DNA from: Zopfochytrium polystomum
Lineage: Eukaryota > Chytridiomycota > Chytridiomycetes > Chytridiales > Chytridiaceae
Direction: 5' to 3'
Assembly (NCBI GenBank): GCA_025765615.1
Contig: JAIVFJ010000006.1
Location: forward strand, 124,001 to 188,000
Length of the DNA stretch: 64,000 nucleotides
The stretch's first letter is position 1, and each line of letters starts with the position of its first letter. The notes under the pieces are model-generated. The model did not search any database. It was not told where the DNA came from and was given only the letters and a program-made list of their open reading frames with translations. Both the position numbers and the translations under genes were made by a program. Positions 31,925-43,265 of the stretch are shown here, one piece after another.

Positions 31925-32935
31925 TCCGTTTCCAGCCGCACGTTCCGAGAGCGCTGCCTTGGTGGGTGGTAGGTGGGTGGGCCGCAGTCGGTCGGAAGTG
32001 GGGTTTAAGTGGGGTGGTGTGAGAGGCAGGTCGAGAAAACGCGTCAAGGCGAGGGGGGACGATTTGTCCCCGGTGTGGGGGATGAGGATCGCGACAGAGG
32101 TTGTCTGTCCACCGCCTTGGAGTGAAAGTAAAACGGAGAGAGGGTAGAGGGAGAGCGAGAGACAGAAAGAGAGAAGGAGACAGAGAGAGTAAGAGAGAGG
32201 GAAAGAGACAGACAGAGTAAGAGAGAGGGAAAGAGACAGACAGAGACAGAGAGAGGGAAAGAGACAGAGACAGACTGCGGCGTGGTGATTTGTGATCCAA
32301 CATTCGGACACAGCGAGAAGACAAAGTTGGGATGAACCAAGCATTTTCAAGGGGCAACAAGCGAACAAAAAAAAAAAAAAAAAGAAAACAGAAAAACCAA
32401 CGCGTGCAGAAAACATCTCTTGGACGGGTTACGCCCATCTTTGAACCAACCTCCGTTTGAGAAGCGCGAGTGGAAAAACAACAAAGGGCGGGTCGGTGGG
32501 GTGGTAGACGGTGTGAGTAGTGGGGGATGATTGCACGGGAGAACTTCGTGACAGCCAGCAAGCCAGCCACACACGCTTTTGGCATGTCCTGTGCAGAAGT
32601 CTCCAGAGTTGGACTGGAACCGGGCAGGAAATACTGCAGGATGGGATCGACCAGGAAAGGAAAGGGGGCGGTCGGGCGATGGTTGCACTTGGAGGCAACT
32701 CCTTTCTTCTTCGTTTCAGGTGCACGAGATAATGAGAAAGAAAAAAAAAAGATATGCTGGGGAGATAGAGATAGGAATCGAGAATTTCGAAGAGCTCTAA
32801 CCGAACGGGAACATGTGAGAGTGAGCAAAAGCAAAGCAGCCTCTCGACGAACGGCCAGGAAGCAAGCAAAACAGAGGACGGTAAAAAAAAAATCAAAAAA
32901 TAAACGCACGTCAACCTGCAAGCCATGCCAGTTAA
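31925..32935. other. 1 kb spacer with GA-rich repeat and A tract
   Basis: Upstream of the 1,321-aa gene and downstream of the wall-like gene. A degenerate GA/GACA repeat spans about 32130-32275 and an A run lies at 32369-32386. Frames reading CT repeats (poly Ser/Leu) on the minus strand are artefacts. Confidence 0.55.
32130..32275. repeat. degenerate GA/GACA low-complexity repeat
   Basis: Units such as GAGAGGGAAAGAGACAGACAG recur two to three times within 150 nt, seen directly. Confidence 0.75.
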
Positions 32936-34035
32936 TCACAGCAACGCAAACGCGGTGGCTGCAAGGAGAATCGCCAACACACCGCCATCGGCGAGCGAGG
33001 CGCGGTGTGAAACTGCGCCGCTGTATTGCTGCCAGGATCCGTCTCCAACAGGTGCCCCCACGGCGTTCGTGCTTCCCGTCTGGGATGCGAAGGTGGTGGA
33101 TGTCTGGATGTCATGGGAGCAAAGCAGACGTCAATGATTGAGCTGTTCCCAAGTAAAATAAAAAAAAAAGCAGACAACCCACTCGACATTACCTTGGTGC
33201 TAATCGCCTGGGAGCCAATAGACGAGATCGATATCGAGGAGAGGGTGGTAGTGGTCGTTGGCAAGGAGGACGTTGAGAGGGACAACCCACTTGCTGTCGA
33301 TAGCGAACCGGTGTTGGTGGTGGTGGTGGTGGTGAGAGCGGAGGCGGCGGAGCTTGTGTCGGTAGGCGAGCCAGCAACGGAGCCCGTCTCAATCAACTCA
33401 AACGGATCCCCCGCATTCACTTCGACAGCCTTTGCAAACTGGTTCTTGTTCCCTCTGAATGCGTCTGCGGCGGCGGCCGCTCCAGCCACCTTGTCACTAC
33501 CGAAACCCACACCACCGTTGCTGCTGCCAGCGCCAGCCCGGCCTCCGGCGCCGTTCCAAAACCCGCGGCGACGCAGCGCGTCAGCCGCCTCGGGGTCGTC
33601 CTCATCGTAGTCAACAGCCGCAGCAGCAGCAGCAGGCTGACGCTTCGACGAAGCCCGAATCGCGGCCTCGAGGGCCTTGATGTCGATGCCGTTGCGCGCA
33701 TAGTCCGGGTCGACCCGCAGGTCGCCGCGGAGCGGGATGGCGGGCTGCCAGCCGGGGTCGTGCCGAAGCCGCTCCCGACGCAGGTCGGCGTCAGCGAGCG
33801 TGCCGGGGATGAGGGCGGCGGCGGCTACGGCAGCGAATGCCGTAAGCACAAAGAGAAGACTGTTTAATTCGAATGTGGGCCGGCGGCGGCAGTGGTTTCT
33901 TCTGATGGCGTCGCGGGTGATTGAGGTGGTGGGGATGGTGGTGGTGGTGGTTGTTCGGTGATGGCAGAGTGCTGTTGCCGCCATCCGTGCCCTTTCGCGA
34001 ACAGATGGCGAAGAATGTGCCTTCCGCGATTCCAT
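32936..34035 (-). CDS. Ser/Thr-rich surface protein with C-terminal GPI-type tail, 336 aa
   Basis: Two exons: 34035-33193 and 33103-32936, both phase 0. Near residues 55-78 is a hydrophobic stretch (LLFVLTAFAAVAAAALIPG) that would act as a signal anchor, or as a signal peptide if translation starts at the internal ATG at 33984. The middle is Ala/Gly-rich, then a Ser/Thr-rich low-complexity region (runs of Thr) suited to O-glycosylation. The spliced second exon ends in a hydrophobic tail, VLAILLAATAFALL-stop, preceded by small residues, as in GPI-anchored wall proteins. Reading through the intron instead gives a non-hydrophobic tail, which supports the splice. Function unknown; a cell-wall or adhesion role is inference. 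Confidence 0.7.
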
Positions 34036-34417
34036 CCCTGGTGGCTTCTTTCTTTTTTTCTATTTTTCCTTTTGGCTCTTTTCTTACAGTTGGAATTGCA
34101 CAGCCACGAAGAAGGCAGGGAACGCAGCTGCAGCCACCGACAAATGACAGAGGAAAGGCATGGGAGCAGAGAGAGAGAGAGAGACAGAGAGAGAGAGAGA
34201 GCGCGTGTCTTCGCCGGTTTTGAACGGCAAGTTGCACCGCCAAGCGCCAAGCGTGCTTGCTTGTCCACACGTTTCCTGGGTGGCTTGTTCACATCTCCTG
34301 CGCAGCATTATACACGTTCTTTCAAAAAAAAAAAAAAAAAAAAATTAAACAAAAACCAAAACAGTAGAGAACAGGAACAAACGCCTCCCACACGTCTGCA
34401 AGACCCGCCGCTACCAC
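34036..34417. other. short spacer with GA repeat and A tract
   Basis: About 380 nt upstream of the wall-like gene. It holds a GA run at 34166-34202 and an A run at 34325-34344. No gene. Confidence 0.5.
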
Positions 34418-37400
34418 CTAGTCGCTCCGGCGGGCGGCCCTCTCTCTCCGACGCTTCCTCCTCTCCTCCATCTCGATCGTCACAGACTTTGGCGCTGCCT
34501 TGTCCGTCTCCAGCGTAACGCCCCTCGCGCAGGAGAGGAGGTCCTTCTTTCGCATCCACGCCGTCTTGTACGCGTCGGAGCGTGTCGGGTCCCACACTTC
34601 GTACAGGACGTGGTTGATCCGGTCCGCGGACGGCGCGAGGAAGGGCTGCTCGGGGTCGATGTAGTGCGGGTGGAGCGGGTGCGCCGGGTTGCCCCACACT
34701 ACGGACGCCGCGAACGCGTCCATCTGAGACGACGCCGTCGACTGCCGGCGCGGCGTCGACGAATTGCTGCTGGACCCCTTTTTCCCCATGGACGTCCGCA
34801 GCGTCATTCGCGGCTGCGCCGGCGACTCGAGGTAATCAAGCGAAGATCCGAGAGTCCGCTGCGGAGTGCCCGCCGACCTGCTGCCGCCGTCTTCCGGAAT
34901 GCCTCCTTCGTCATCGAATGCGTTCGGCTCATCGGGGTTGGGACCCTGCGGCCGCAACCTCCCTCTCACCTCGGCCGTGTACGCCAGAGGAAGAAACTCG
35001 TCCCACTTTTTGCCAAAGCCTTCGTAGTGCAGGAGCATGAAAGTACCCGGGACGTCCGGAAATCTCACGTACGCCACCAACCTCGCTGCATACCAAGCCT
35101 GTTCGCCCATTGCGGAGGGAGGAAATAAGGATAAACAGATTTAGCAAAAGGAAGTGTGCAATCACCCAAAAACAAAAAAAAAAAAAAAAAAAAAGTCTTA
35201 CTCTGTCCTTCAGAGAGAGGAGCTTAACACGTGTTCCATAGGGCAGTCCGCGGTACCACAAATCGTCCTTTCGCGCAGGCCCAACGAGAGGTTCCCAGTT
35301 CGCGTCCAGCATCAAATCGCTGATTACCAGGTCATCCTCCGCATCCGACAGTTCTTCATCTGCTGGAGGAGCTGTTGCCCCTCCATCAACAGCAGAGTCC
35401 ACTGCGCCCACTCCGCTCGTAAGCTCAACTTCGACGGACCGTGAGGGCACAGATGCTTCAGCAGCGCTGGAGTCGTCGGCTCTCCCTGACGACACAGAAA
35501 TGCCCTCAGTTGCAGGGACCGTCGCAGGTTCAACGGTACGATCGACCTCGTTCTGGTTGTCCGCCGCCAATGGCTGTGGATCGGTTCCATTTGCTCCATC
35601 TTCCACAGCGGCGTTGAGCCTTCCATCGATGTCAACAGTAGCTGAGACCCCGGTACTTTCTGATGAGAGGGTGAGCGATTGGTCCTCCCCTTCGTGTCCA
35701 TCGCCGGCAAAGGGAGTGGCGGGACGGGCTGTTCTGTCCAAGTCACTGGTATGTGGAACGACCATTCCTAGCTTGAAACTTTCCTCTGCATCTTCAAAGA
35801 CCATTTTGCCGGCTTTGCCAGCCGAATCAATATTATCCATGCCCAGCGGTTCTCCTCGGTTGCCATCCACATTGTCCACATTAACGGCAGAGCTTTGCGC
35901 GAAAGCCATTTCACTTGAAGTTTCAGCCAGATGCGCGTCGTCTTCAGAAGCCTCGGTGGCCATCGAGTTAACAGGTGCTTTGCCACTGAATGCGGACGCA
36001 CCAGCGAAATGAAAGTTGTCCTCGATGCTGCCGGACGGCGGTTGTTCGTTTGATGCAGTAGGAAGACTAACAGGAGATACAGCGATGGTTTCCTGCGCCG
36101 CGAAGGCGGAGGTGTTGAGCTGGACAGCCGGAGGTTCATTATATGAGCTGTTTGGTATTTCACGCTCGTCGCTGGTCGCTCCCGACAATCGACTAATCGC
36201 ATACTGCATATTGCTTAAGGCCACGGCAGCGCCAAAACCATCGTCTTCTGATGTGAATGCGGTTTCGGCAGTTTCCATCTCGGATATGCTGCACCCAATC
36301 GAATCCTGGCTCTTGACTAATTGAGCAACAGCAACAGGCATCGAATCGCCATTTGCACTCAAACTTGCCGACCGGACAGGTGACGGCGCCAAAAGTTGAT
36401 AATCTTGATTTGCCGCTATTTGGGAGTCATTACTGGAGGCAACAGCTGCGTTCAGCAGTGCTGCCACCGAATTCATCTCGTCATCCACGCCGTTGAAATC
36501 GTCAGCGATGTTCCTCAAATGCGGGTTATTTTCACCACCGCTCAATTTGGAAGCCATAAGCAGGTTCACATCCGTTTCGCCCGCCAATGAAGCTGCCAGG
36601 TCCATTGACTCGTGGGGCACGACAGTCAGGCCGGATATAGAGCCGAGCGCCAGTCCTGCCGATACAACGTCATCGTCGTTGGTCGTGTTATGGATTGCGT
36701 CAACCTTCATCAGATCGGGATCGTCCTGTTCTTCCAGCAACGACGAGTCTCCTCCAAGCAGTTGCGTCAACAGTTCCGACGAACCGCCTGCGGCATGTCC
36801 GGTTCTTTCGTCGCCAGCTGAGAGAATCGCAGTATCCGTCGCTCCAAATTCGGCGAACGGCATTGCAAGCGCCGTCGCGTCTATCGATGCAGCCGCCGCG
36901 CCAACAATCGAATCCACAAGCATGGGGTCAAAGATAGCGTCCCCGTCGTTGGGGTTCTGCTCCGCGATGTCAGCCGGAACCGATAATGTGGGCTCCAGCT
37001 CCTCTCCATTGGTCGTCCCGGTACCCAACTCGATCACCTCTGCCGGGCTTCTGCTCGTCAAGCTTTTCTCTGTGACCAAGTCCCCGGGAGCGCCGTCACG
37101 GTCGAGGGGAGACGCGCTCGTGGGCTCTTCCAATATCTGCGCGTCACTCTCATGGACAACAGAGGGGGGAGCGACAATTGTCTTTTGTAACGAGGGCTCA
37201 TTGCAAACAGTTTCAGAACCATCTACTGCTAATTCACTCTCAACCGCAGCTGCAACAGCTGCAGGGTTCGGTGCGTGCGCGACATCGAGCTGAATCTCCG
37301 CTTCTGGCGAAGCGGCTGCTTTCGTCTCAACATTCGCACCGATCTCAACAGCGACTCGAGTATCCTCGATTTTGTTTGCATCCACGGGCACTGCATGATT

Positions 37401-40400
37401 ATCAATCACGACCGCTTGGTCCGCACGATCTTCGCCAGATGGCAACAAATCACTTGAAGGGACAGGCAATTGTTTTCCAGGAGAAAGGGGGGTAGCTGGA
37501 ATAGGAACCACAGAAACTGGTGCCGACTGAGCTGTTCGTCGTTTTTTTCTTTTGTTCGTAACTGCTGCGGTCGGAGGCGCGGGAGCATCCGAAGTCTCGA
37601 GGTCCTTCAGCAGTTGAGCCACATCGTATGACGGCACTTTGTGGAGTGATCCGAACAGAAGTAACAGATCAAAATTTAACAACAGCGATTCACATGTTCA
37701 AGAAGACAGCGAGTGGAAGCACAGCAATACTCACCAATCTCTGCGATCTTAATTTTGGCTGGCCTAGCTCGACTCTTTGACGTCGGGTACCTCTTCGATC
37801 CAGCGGGGAAAGAGTCACCAAAGTATATGCAGCCACCTGCATCAACCGCTTTGACGCGAAATGCAAGAGCAACGTCAATGCTGAAGGCTGGCCATGCGGC
37901 TGTCGGCATCATGTGCGCGTCCAAACCAACGTCTTGGCGGGAAGAGCGCCGTTTTCGCTTTCCGAGGATTTCGCGGCCTTGACTTGTCGGTTGCTTCGAG
38001 CACATTTCACTGTAAGCACGGAGGAAAGGCGGCGAGGAGACGATATCATCATAGCGGATCTTCAGATGTGTTTCAGTGCCGCTCCAGACGGTGAACCATT
38101 GCGACGGGACAGACCTGTAAGAAGTGTAGGTGAGTCACGGCATAAACCAGCTGTGAGGGCAACAAGCTTACATGCGAGGAGGAGTCGCCCGCGTGTCGAT
38201 TGCTAGTTGTATCGAAGCAAGACACTCAACGCGATACTCGTCCAGTCCATCATCCTCAGCAACCATGTGATTCTCCCAATTCATCACAATGGTTGGTTCT
38301 GGGGAGTCTTCAGTACGAATAAAAAAGGCGTGGGGTTTATATATCGGATCTAAGATAGTAAAGGGGAGCGTCAGTTCTCGCAAATGTGGCTGTTCCGACC
38401 CGTACCAGATGGAAGCGTTGTTACCGCAACGGTTTCGTCCTCAGAAGCAAGATCAACAACTTTTCCAATGAGTCTCGAAAGCTTGGACCACCGTATTTTC
38501 TTGATGTTGCTGTCTCCTTCTTCATTCAACACGCTCTCCTTTTCGGCGTCGCCCGTTGAAACAAGCAATCCACTCAAATCACGAGCCGGCGTGGATCCAA
38601 ATTCATTGAACGCAAACAGGCGAAGGTGATACGTTCTCCCCGGACGTACTCGATTTCCCGATTCACCATAACCTTCGATGTCTGTTGACAGTGTCGAAGG
38701 ATCAAAGGCGCCCCGAACTGCATCATGCCATACATCCGAACCGTCTTCGCGAAGCTGGATAAGAATACGACGGTTCGGTTGAGAACGAAACGGATCAATC
38801 CAGGCCACGCGAATCACGTTCCGCAGCGCTTCCATCACTTTAAGCCGTTGTGGCGGCAGCGGTGGTCCCAAATCGAGCATCCATGTATCCGACAGAGTGC
38901 GCTTGGACGGATTGGAGCAACGACCGCCATGCAAGAAAAGCTGGTTGAAAAGCTGGAAACCACGTCAGAAGATCATGAAAAGCTAACATTCACAAAAGTT
39001 GTGGCCCAGAAAGGGGATTCTTACAACGAAGGCTGCGCTTTCAGATCTCGGGGATGGGCCCTGTCCTTTCCGAATGGTGACGGGCTCCCATTTCGCACAC
39101 TCAAGGTCAAATATCCATAGGTCGTTTGATGCAGCGGCACCACTGTGCGGCCCACGGCTACTTCCCGCAACTAGCCCACCAAAAACAATCATTTTTGTCT
39201 GCCAAACAGTAGCAACGTGCAAGGCTCTTGGTGGAGGAGATAGTGTCGCAGCCGAATCTTTGTGTATCCAGAAGAGTCCACCTGGTTTTGTGATTTCGGA
39301 AGTGCAGTGCCGGAGTTTGGGGGGCATCAGATGTCGGCGAAACGTTACTTTCCAGCGCGCAGCCTACCATTGGGAAGAAAGTTCAGAAAATACACGTCAT
39401 TGCAGGGCGCGGCACCCTCAGTCCGTCCATCGGGGGAAGCTGCGTAACCACCGAATACGACAATCTTTCGACCAACGCCATTTTCGTCGCCCGAGTGGTA
39501 AATCGAAGAGTGGCCCCATCGAAGTGGACACATCTCGTTGTTCTGGTACTCGGGCTCGATCCACTCGTTGGTAATAAGATCGAAAACGTGAAGCGCGCCG
39601 AAGGAATCAGCCTCTGTTACTCCTCCGAGGACAAACAGGCGAGGATGTTTATAAGTATAGCGCGTTTGAGGGACGTAGGTCAATGAAGCTCCATTCAACA
39701 CTCGCGGCTCGAGCGGTTCGCCCCGACTTGAGAGAGCGCCGGCATTCTTTGCAACAAGCCGCTGATGAAGCATTGTTGCGCTGTCGAGAACAAAAAGCTG
39801 CCAGAGATCACTCATATTAGAAGCAACAGGCAAACCTCGATTAAAGGAGGTCTATTTACCTCCGCGAAACGAGGAGCTTGCTCATCCTTCTTCTTCACAG
39901 CTGGACAGCCGAACATATAGACTTTACCGTCAAAAGAAGCGCACGCGAAAGATCCTCGGTCGAGTTCGGAGGGTGTTGGCTTTCGGACATCATTCCATTT
40001 GCAGGCGCCTTCGGTTTTATCCGCGAGAATGCACGGGTTCAGTCTTGTGCAAGCACATCGCGAAGCAGGGATGTGATTGAACTAGGAGCGATTGACTCAC
40101 CAAGGTCAAAGGAAAGGCCACTTGGATCATACGAGTCCAGCAACCCCACTCCACCCAGCCGAAGAACGTCACAAAGCAACGGAGCAGTGGTATCCTCCCT
40201 GATCGAGTCAGGCGACATTGGAGATCCTCCGGGAGTCACATCCGCGAGAAGCCCCGAAAGCTCAAGAAGCGCTGCGTGGGCTGGTCCGTCTTCTGTTGGT
40301 AGAGGTCGTATCTTCGGCGACCTCTCTACCACATCTCTTCCGGCACCGGGGTGGACAACTACAGATGGCACGAGCACAAGGTGATGGCCCGAACGCGGGC

Positions 40401-40968
40401 CTGGTAGAACGGATCCAACAGGGCGGATCTCAGACCAGCGTGGACATACGGGCGGTGCCCGTCGTGGAGACGCCGAGGGAGAGCGAAGCTGTGTCAAATC
40501 GGCGAAGTGGCTGGATCGGGCGCTTGGTGGCATCGGAGAATACTGGGACGACTGCAATTTGCGATGCGACGGGGAGGGTGTGGAGAGGGCCGGTGGATGG
40601 CGGACAGGTGGAGGCGATGAAAAGTGGCGCTGCTGTTGCGGAATCTCTGGCGCTGGCGCTGATGACCAGGGGAATGAAGTCGACGAGGACGGGGGGAGTG
40701 CGAGGGTACCTTCAGGGGCCGCTGGCAATAGGGAAGTGCGACTAGCCATTCTTCTGCGCTCGCTCACGCGATCGTCAGCGGACTCGTTCACCACACGAGT
40801 GCTGCCGAGTGCAAGGTCACCGGAGGATGAAGAGGCCGGCGGGGTCATTGCGTCGGACTCGGATCGGTGGTCTCCTCGGCCAGACGCGGGTCCGGCAGCC
40901 AGTCCTGGACGTGGCACCCGACTGGGACTGCTGTCCGCACTACTACTACTGACAAGGTCGTCCTCCAT
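34418..40968 (-). CDS. Kelch - fibronectin III - Tudor/chromo-barrel protein, 1,975 aa (HCF-like)
   Basis: Nine exons: 40968-40133, 40043-39860, 39797-39368, 39281-39025, 38952-38406, 38349-38172, 38114-37735, 37636-35202 and 35098-34418 (5,928 nt in phase). After a disordered 170-residue N-terminus come Kelch blades (PRSGHHLVL; FDGKVYMFG; RLFVLGGV; RKIVVFGGY; KMIVFGG; LFLHGG...LSDTWMLDLG). Then two to three FN3 modules follow (residues about 580-930; RPGRTYHLRLFAFNEFG, LDEYRVECL, AFRVKAVDAGG). An 800-residue acidic disordered region precedes a C-terminal Tudor/chromo-barrel module (WYAARLVAYV...MLLHYEGFGKKWDEFLPL). The Kelch-FN3 order is that of host cell factor, a chromatin co-regulator. 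The barrel resembles modules that read methylated histones. The start lies about 40 nt from a retrotransposon fragment. Confidence 0.85.
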
Positions 40969-41009
40969 TTTTCTTGCGACACCACCTCACTCAGTTGAAC
41001 AGAACAAAC

Positions 41010-42053
41010 AAAAGATTTGACTCTATCCTTGTTGTCATCTGCAGAAGGACAAAGTTGGCCCATTTCATCCCCTGCACTGAGAATATAGATGCACAAGGAA
41101 CAGCAGACCTGTTTTTGCAGCACATATTCAGGCTCCATGGGCTGCCTCAGTCAATCGTCAGTGACAGAGGACCACAGTTCAGATCTCAATTTTGGAAAGC
41201 ACTCACAGCAGCCCTTGGAATCAAGTCTCAACTGTCAACTGCTTATCACCCTCAGACTGATGGACAAACAGAAAGAACAAACCAGACTCTGGAGCAGTAT
41301 TTGAGGTGCTATGTCAGCTATCAACAGGATGATTGGCCCACCCTCCTTCCACTGGCAGAATTTGCTCTCAACAATTCTCTCCACTCAAGCACCCAGCTAT
41401 CTCCTTTCTTTGCAACCTATGGCTTCAATCCAAGAGGAGATCTTCTAGGACAAGAGACCCTATCCAATGTCCAAGCTCCTGCTGCGGCTTCACACTTACA
41501 TAAGCTTAAGATCATCAGCACCTTCCTGGACTCCACCCTGAAGCAAGCCCAAGAAGATGCCTCAAGATTTGCCAACACTCACAGAATGGACCATGACCTT
41601 GCTGTGGGTCAGCAAGTTTGGCTTCTGAGGAAGAACTTGCAGACCAAAAGACCAAGTCCCAAGCTAGACAACCTCAAGTTGGGTCCTTTCAAGATCTTGG
41701 AGCAAATCAATCCAGTCACCTTCAAGCTGGATCTCCCTGCATCCATGAAGATCCACCCAGTTTTCCATGTCAGCCTTTTAGAGAAGTTTGTGGCCAATTC
41801 CATTCCAGGCAGAGTTGTTCCTCCTCCTCCTCCAGTTGAGGTAGAAGGTGAAGAGGAATTTGAGGTTGAACAAATCTTGGATGCCAAGTGGTTTGGAAGA
41901 ACACTCAAGTTCCTTGTTAAGTGGAAAGGTTACTCAGATGCTGACAACACCTGGGAGCCTGAGTCAAACCTCACTCACTGCCAAGACCTTCTGCTCGAGT
42001 TCAAGACCAGGTACCCCACCAAGTTGCAGAAGAGGCCTAAAAGGGGGAGATGA
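41010..42053 (+). pseudogene. Ty3/Gypsy pol remnant: integrase (partial) plus chromodomain
   Basis: The open frame lacks its own start. It begins inside the integrase core, retaining the second and third catalytic acidic positions (IVSDRGPQF; the TDGQTERTNQTLE block) but not the first. The C-terminal GPF.I..I..V.F.L.LP...K.HPVFHVSLL motif is intact, followed by a chromodomain (EVEQILDAKW...FLVKWKGY....TWEPESNL). Chromodomains of this type direct integration to marked chromatin in chromoviruses. The frame is uninterrupted up to TGA at 42051-42053, suggesting a fairly recent insertion and deletion. Confidence 0.93.
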
Positions 42054-42072
42054 TGTTATGAATCACCCTCTG

Positions 42073-42135
42073 GAAACCTCTGGAACCTTCTAGAACATTC
42101 CTTCATGGAACCTTGTGGAACCTTCTGGAACCTTC
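42073..42135 (+). promoter_or_regulatory. heat-shock-element array in the LTR U3
   Basis: Five-nucleotide modules alternate GAA and TTC: GAA at 42083, TTC 42088, GAA 42093, TTC 42098; then GAA 42108, TTG 42113, GAA 42118, TTC 42123, GAA 42128, TTC 42133. This is the nGAAnnTTCn code bound by HSF trimers. A further TTC-GAA-TTC block lies at 42201-42213. Confidence 0.6.
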
Positions 42136-42245
42136 TTTGCTTTCCTGACTTGTCTTGTTGTCATTGGTATCATTGGTATCATTGCATTACTAATTGCTCT
42201 TTCTGGAACTTTCTTTGAGTCTTGACAAGGAACACTCTCAAAAGG

Positions 42246-42253
42246 TATAAAAG
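42246..42253 (+). promoter_or_regulatory. TATA box of the LTR
   Basis: TATAAAAG lies about 110 nt downstream of the main heat-shock-element array, in the position expected for the U3 core promoter. Confidence 0.6.
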
Positions 42254-42449
42254 GGGGATGGGGGACCTGTCCCATCCCTCAAGTGAATTATTGTTTCCAA
42301 TACAATCATCACTCCTCTCAGTTCCTTGTCTGCCTTGTCCTGTCCTGCCCTGTTCCTGACAGCACTGGCACAGAATATGGCAGAACAATGGCCCCGCACA
42401 AGTGTGCAGAAACAAGTTAACATAGAGTCTCTGGAAGTGGTCTATCTTC

Positions 42450-42790
42450 CCAGCAAAATATGCAACTCTCCCAGCCGCTCCTTCCTCTCATCCTCAACCC
42501 CACCACTCTCACGTCGTGGTCCAACTGCTCCAACTTGTTGTCCTGGATCAAGAAGGCCCTAACCTCGACTGTATTTCAAGGCCTGCGTTGGGTCCCACTG
42601 CTTGTAGCACCAGTTGAACGCCTGCATTTCAGCGGAGGGATTCCTCCATGGGTCTGCGGGGAATACAAAAAAAAGTTTTTTTGCAAAGCTTCCAGAGAAG
42701 CAAACAAACCCGGCAGAATCACCAGATTGCTATTGGTTGGACTGAGGTCAAACGACGCATTGCATTGTGCACAGAAGAACTTCCCACTGC
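42450..42790 (-). pseudogene. possible gene remnant, frame-broken
   Basis: On the minus strand, AFNWCYKQWDPTQ (near 42620-42580) and a preceding segment with FFCAQCNASFDLSPTNSN (near 42780-42730) read like protein. An AG acceptor could join them. Downstream a different frame continues (AFLIQDNKLEQLDHDVRVV), so the reading frame is broken just after YSRG. No family recognised; it could be the 3' end of a host gene truncated by the adjacent retroelement. Confidence 0.3.
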
Positions 42791-43065
42791 CGTGTCGCTA
42801 TCAAATGCCTGTAGTTCATCAGCAAAAAAGGGGGGTCGATCAGCGCATCAGCGTTCTTCGGCAGGTGCCGATGGATTTACTCTGAGTCAATGCAGCCGAT
42901 GGGAATCCAACCAGTGCCCCAAAGTGCCTTGCTCTTATTGGCGTGAGGATTACCACCAGAACACAAAGGCTGATGTAAAATAGTTCTTTCTTGTACATAT
43001 GGTAGCAATTACTGTGCTCCCAGTCTCCAGATTTTTGGAAACTCGAAGAGTGAACTGGGTGAGAA

Positions 43066-43125
43066 GAGAGAAAGAGAGGTGGAGAGAAAGAGCAAAAGAG
43101 AGAAGGAGCGAAAGAGAAAGTCAGA

Positions 43126-43174
<49 letters not shown>
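43066..43174. repeat. GA-rich microsatellite
   Basis: AG/GA dinucleotides with AAAGAG interruptions, ending in a pure (GA)n run at 43128-43174. Confidence 0.85.
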
Positions 43175-43177
<3 letters not shown>

Positions 43178-43265
43178 TGTGAGACTGTGCCTCTAAATCT
43201 CCTCACCCTGGGCTGAAGGAAGAAATAGAGCAATGACCTAAATACCAATCCTATCTAATGAAAAG

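Larger units (their letters stand above)
41008..42361 (+). mobile_element. 5'-truncated Ty3/Gypsy chromovirus with its 3' LTR
   Basis: Integrase and chromodomain coding sequence is followed by a purine-rich tract (AAAAGGGGGAGATGA at 42039-42053) and a 308-nt LTR. Gag, protease, reverse transcriptase, RNase H and the 5' LTR are absent, so the copy is dead on its own. Base composition is visibly less GC-rich than flanking genes. The break at about 41008 lies just outside the start of the Kelch-FN3 gene. No target-site duplication was found because the left end is lost. Confidence 0.9.
42054..42361 (+). repeat. 3' LTR of the chromovirus fragment
   Basis: It starts TGTTATG directly after the purine tract and ends near TTCCTGACA, giving TG...CA ends. 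It contains heat-shock-element-like arrays, TATAAAAG at 42246-42253 and a pyrimidine-rich 3' part. With no second LTR to compare, the exact ends are inferred. Confidence 0.8.

Noticed and set aside
31752..32939. 395-codon minus-strand frame with Ser/Leu repeats
   Set aside because: It is the translation of CT-rich low-complexity DNA and overlaps the start of the 1,321-aa gene in a different frame.
33104..33192. Unspliced C-terminus of the wall-like protein
   Set aside because: Reading through yields a non-hydrophobic tail, whereas splicing gives a GPI-type hydrophobic end in frame.
35105..35201. Continuation of the Kelch protein frame into a Phe-rich hydrophobic stretch
   Set aside because: It is the translation of an intron containing a long T tract; splicing at 35202/35098 restores the Tudor-like domain.
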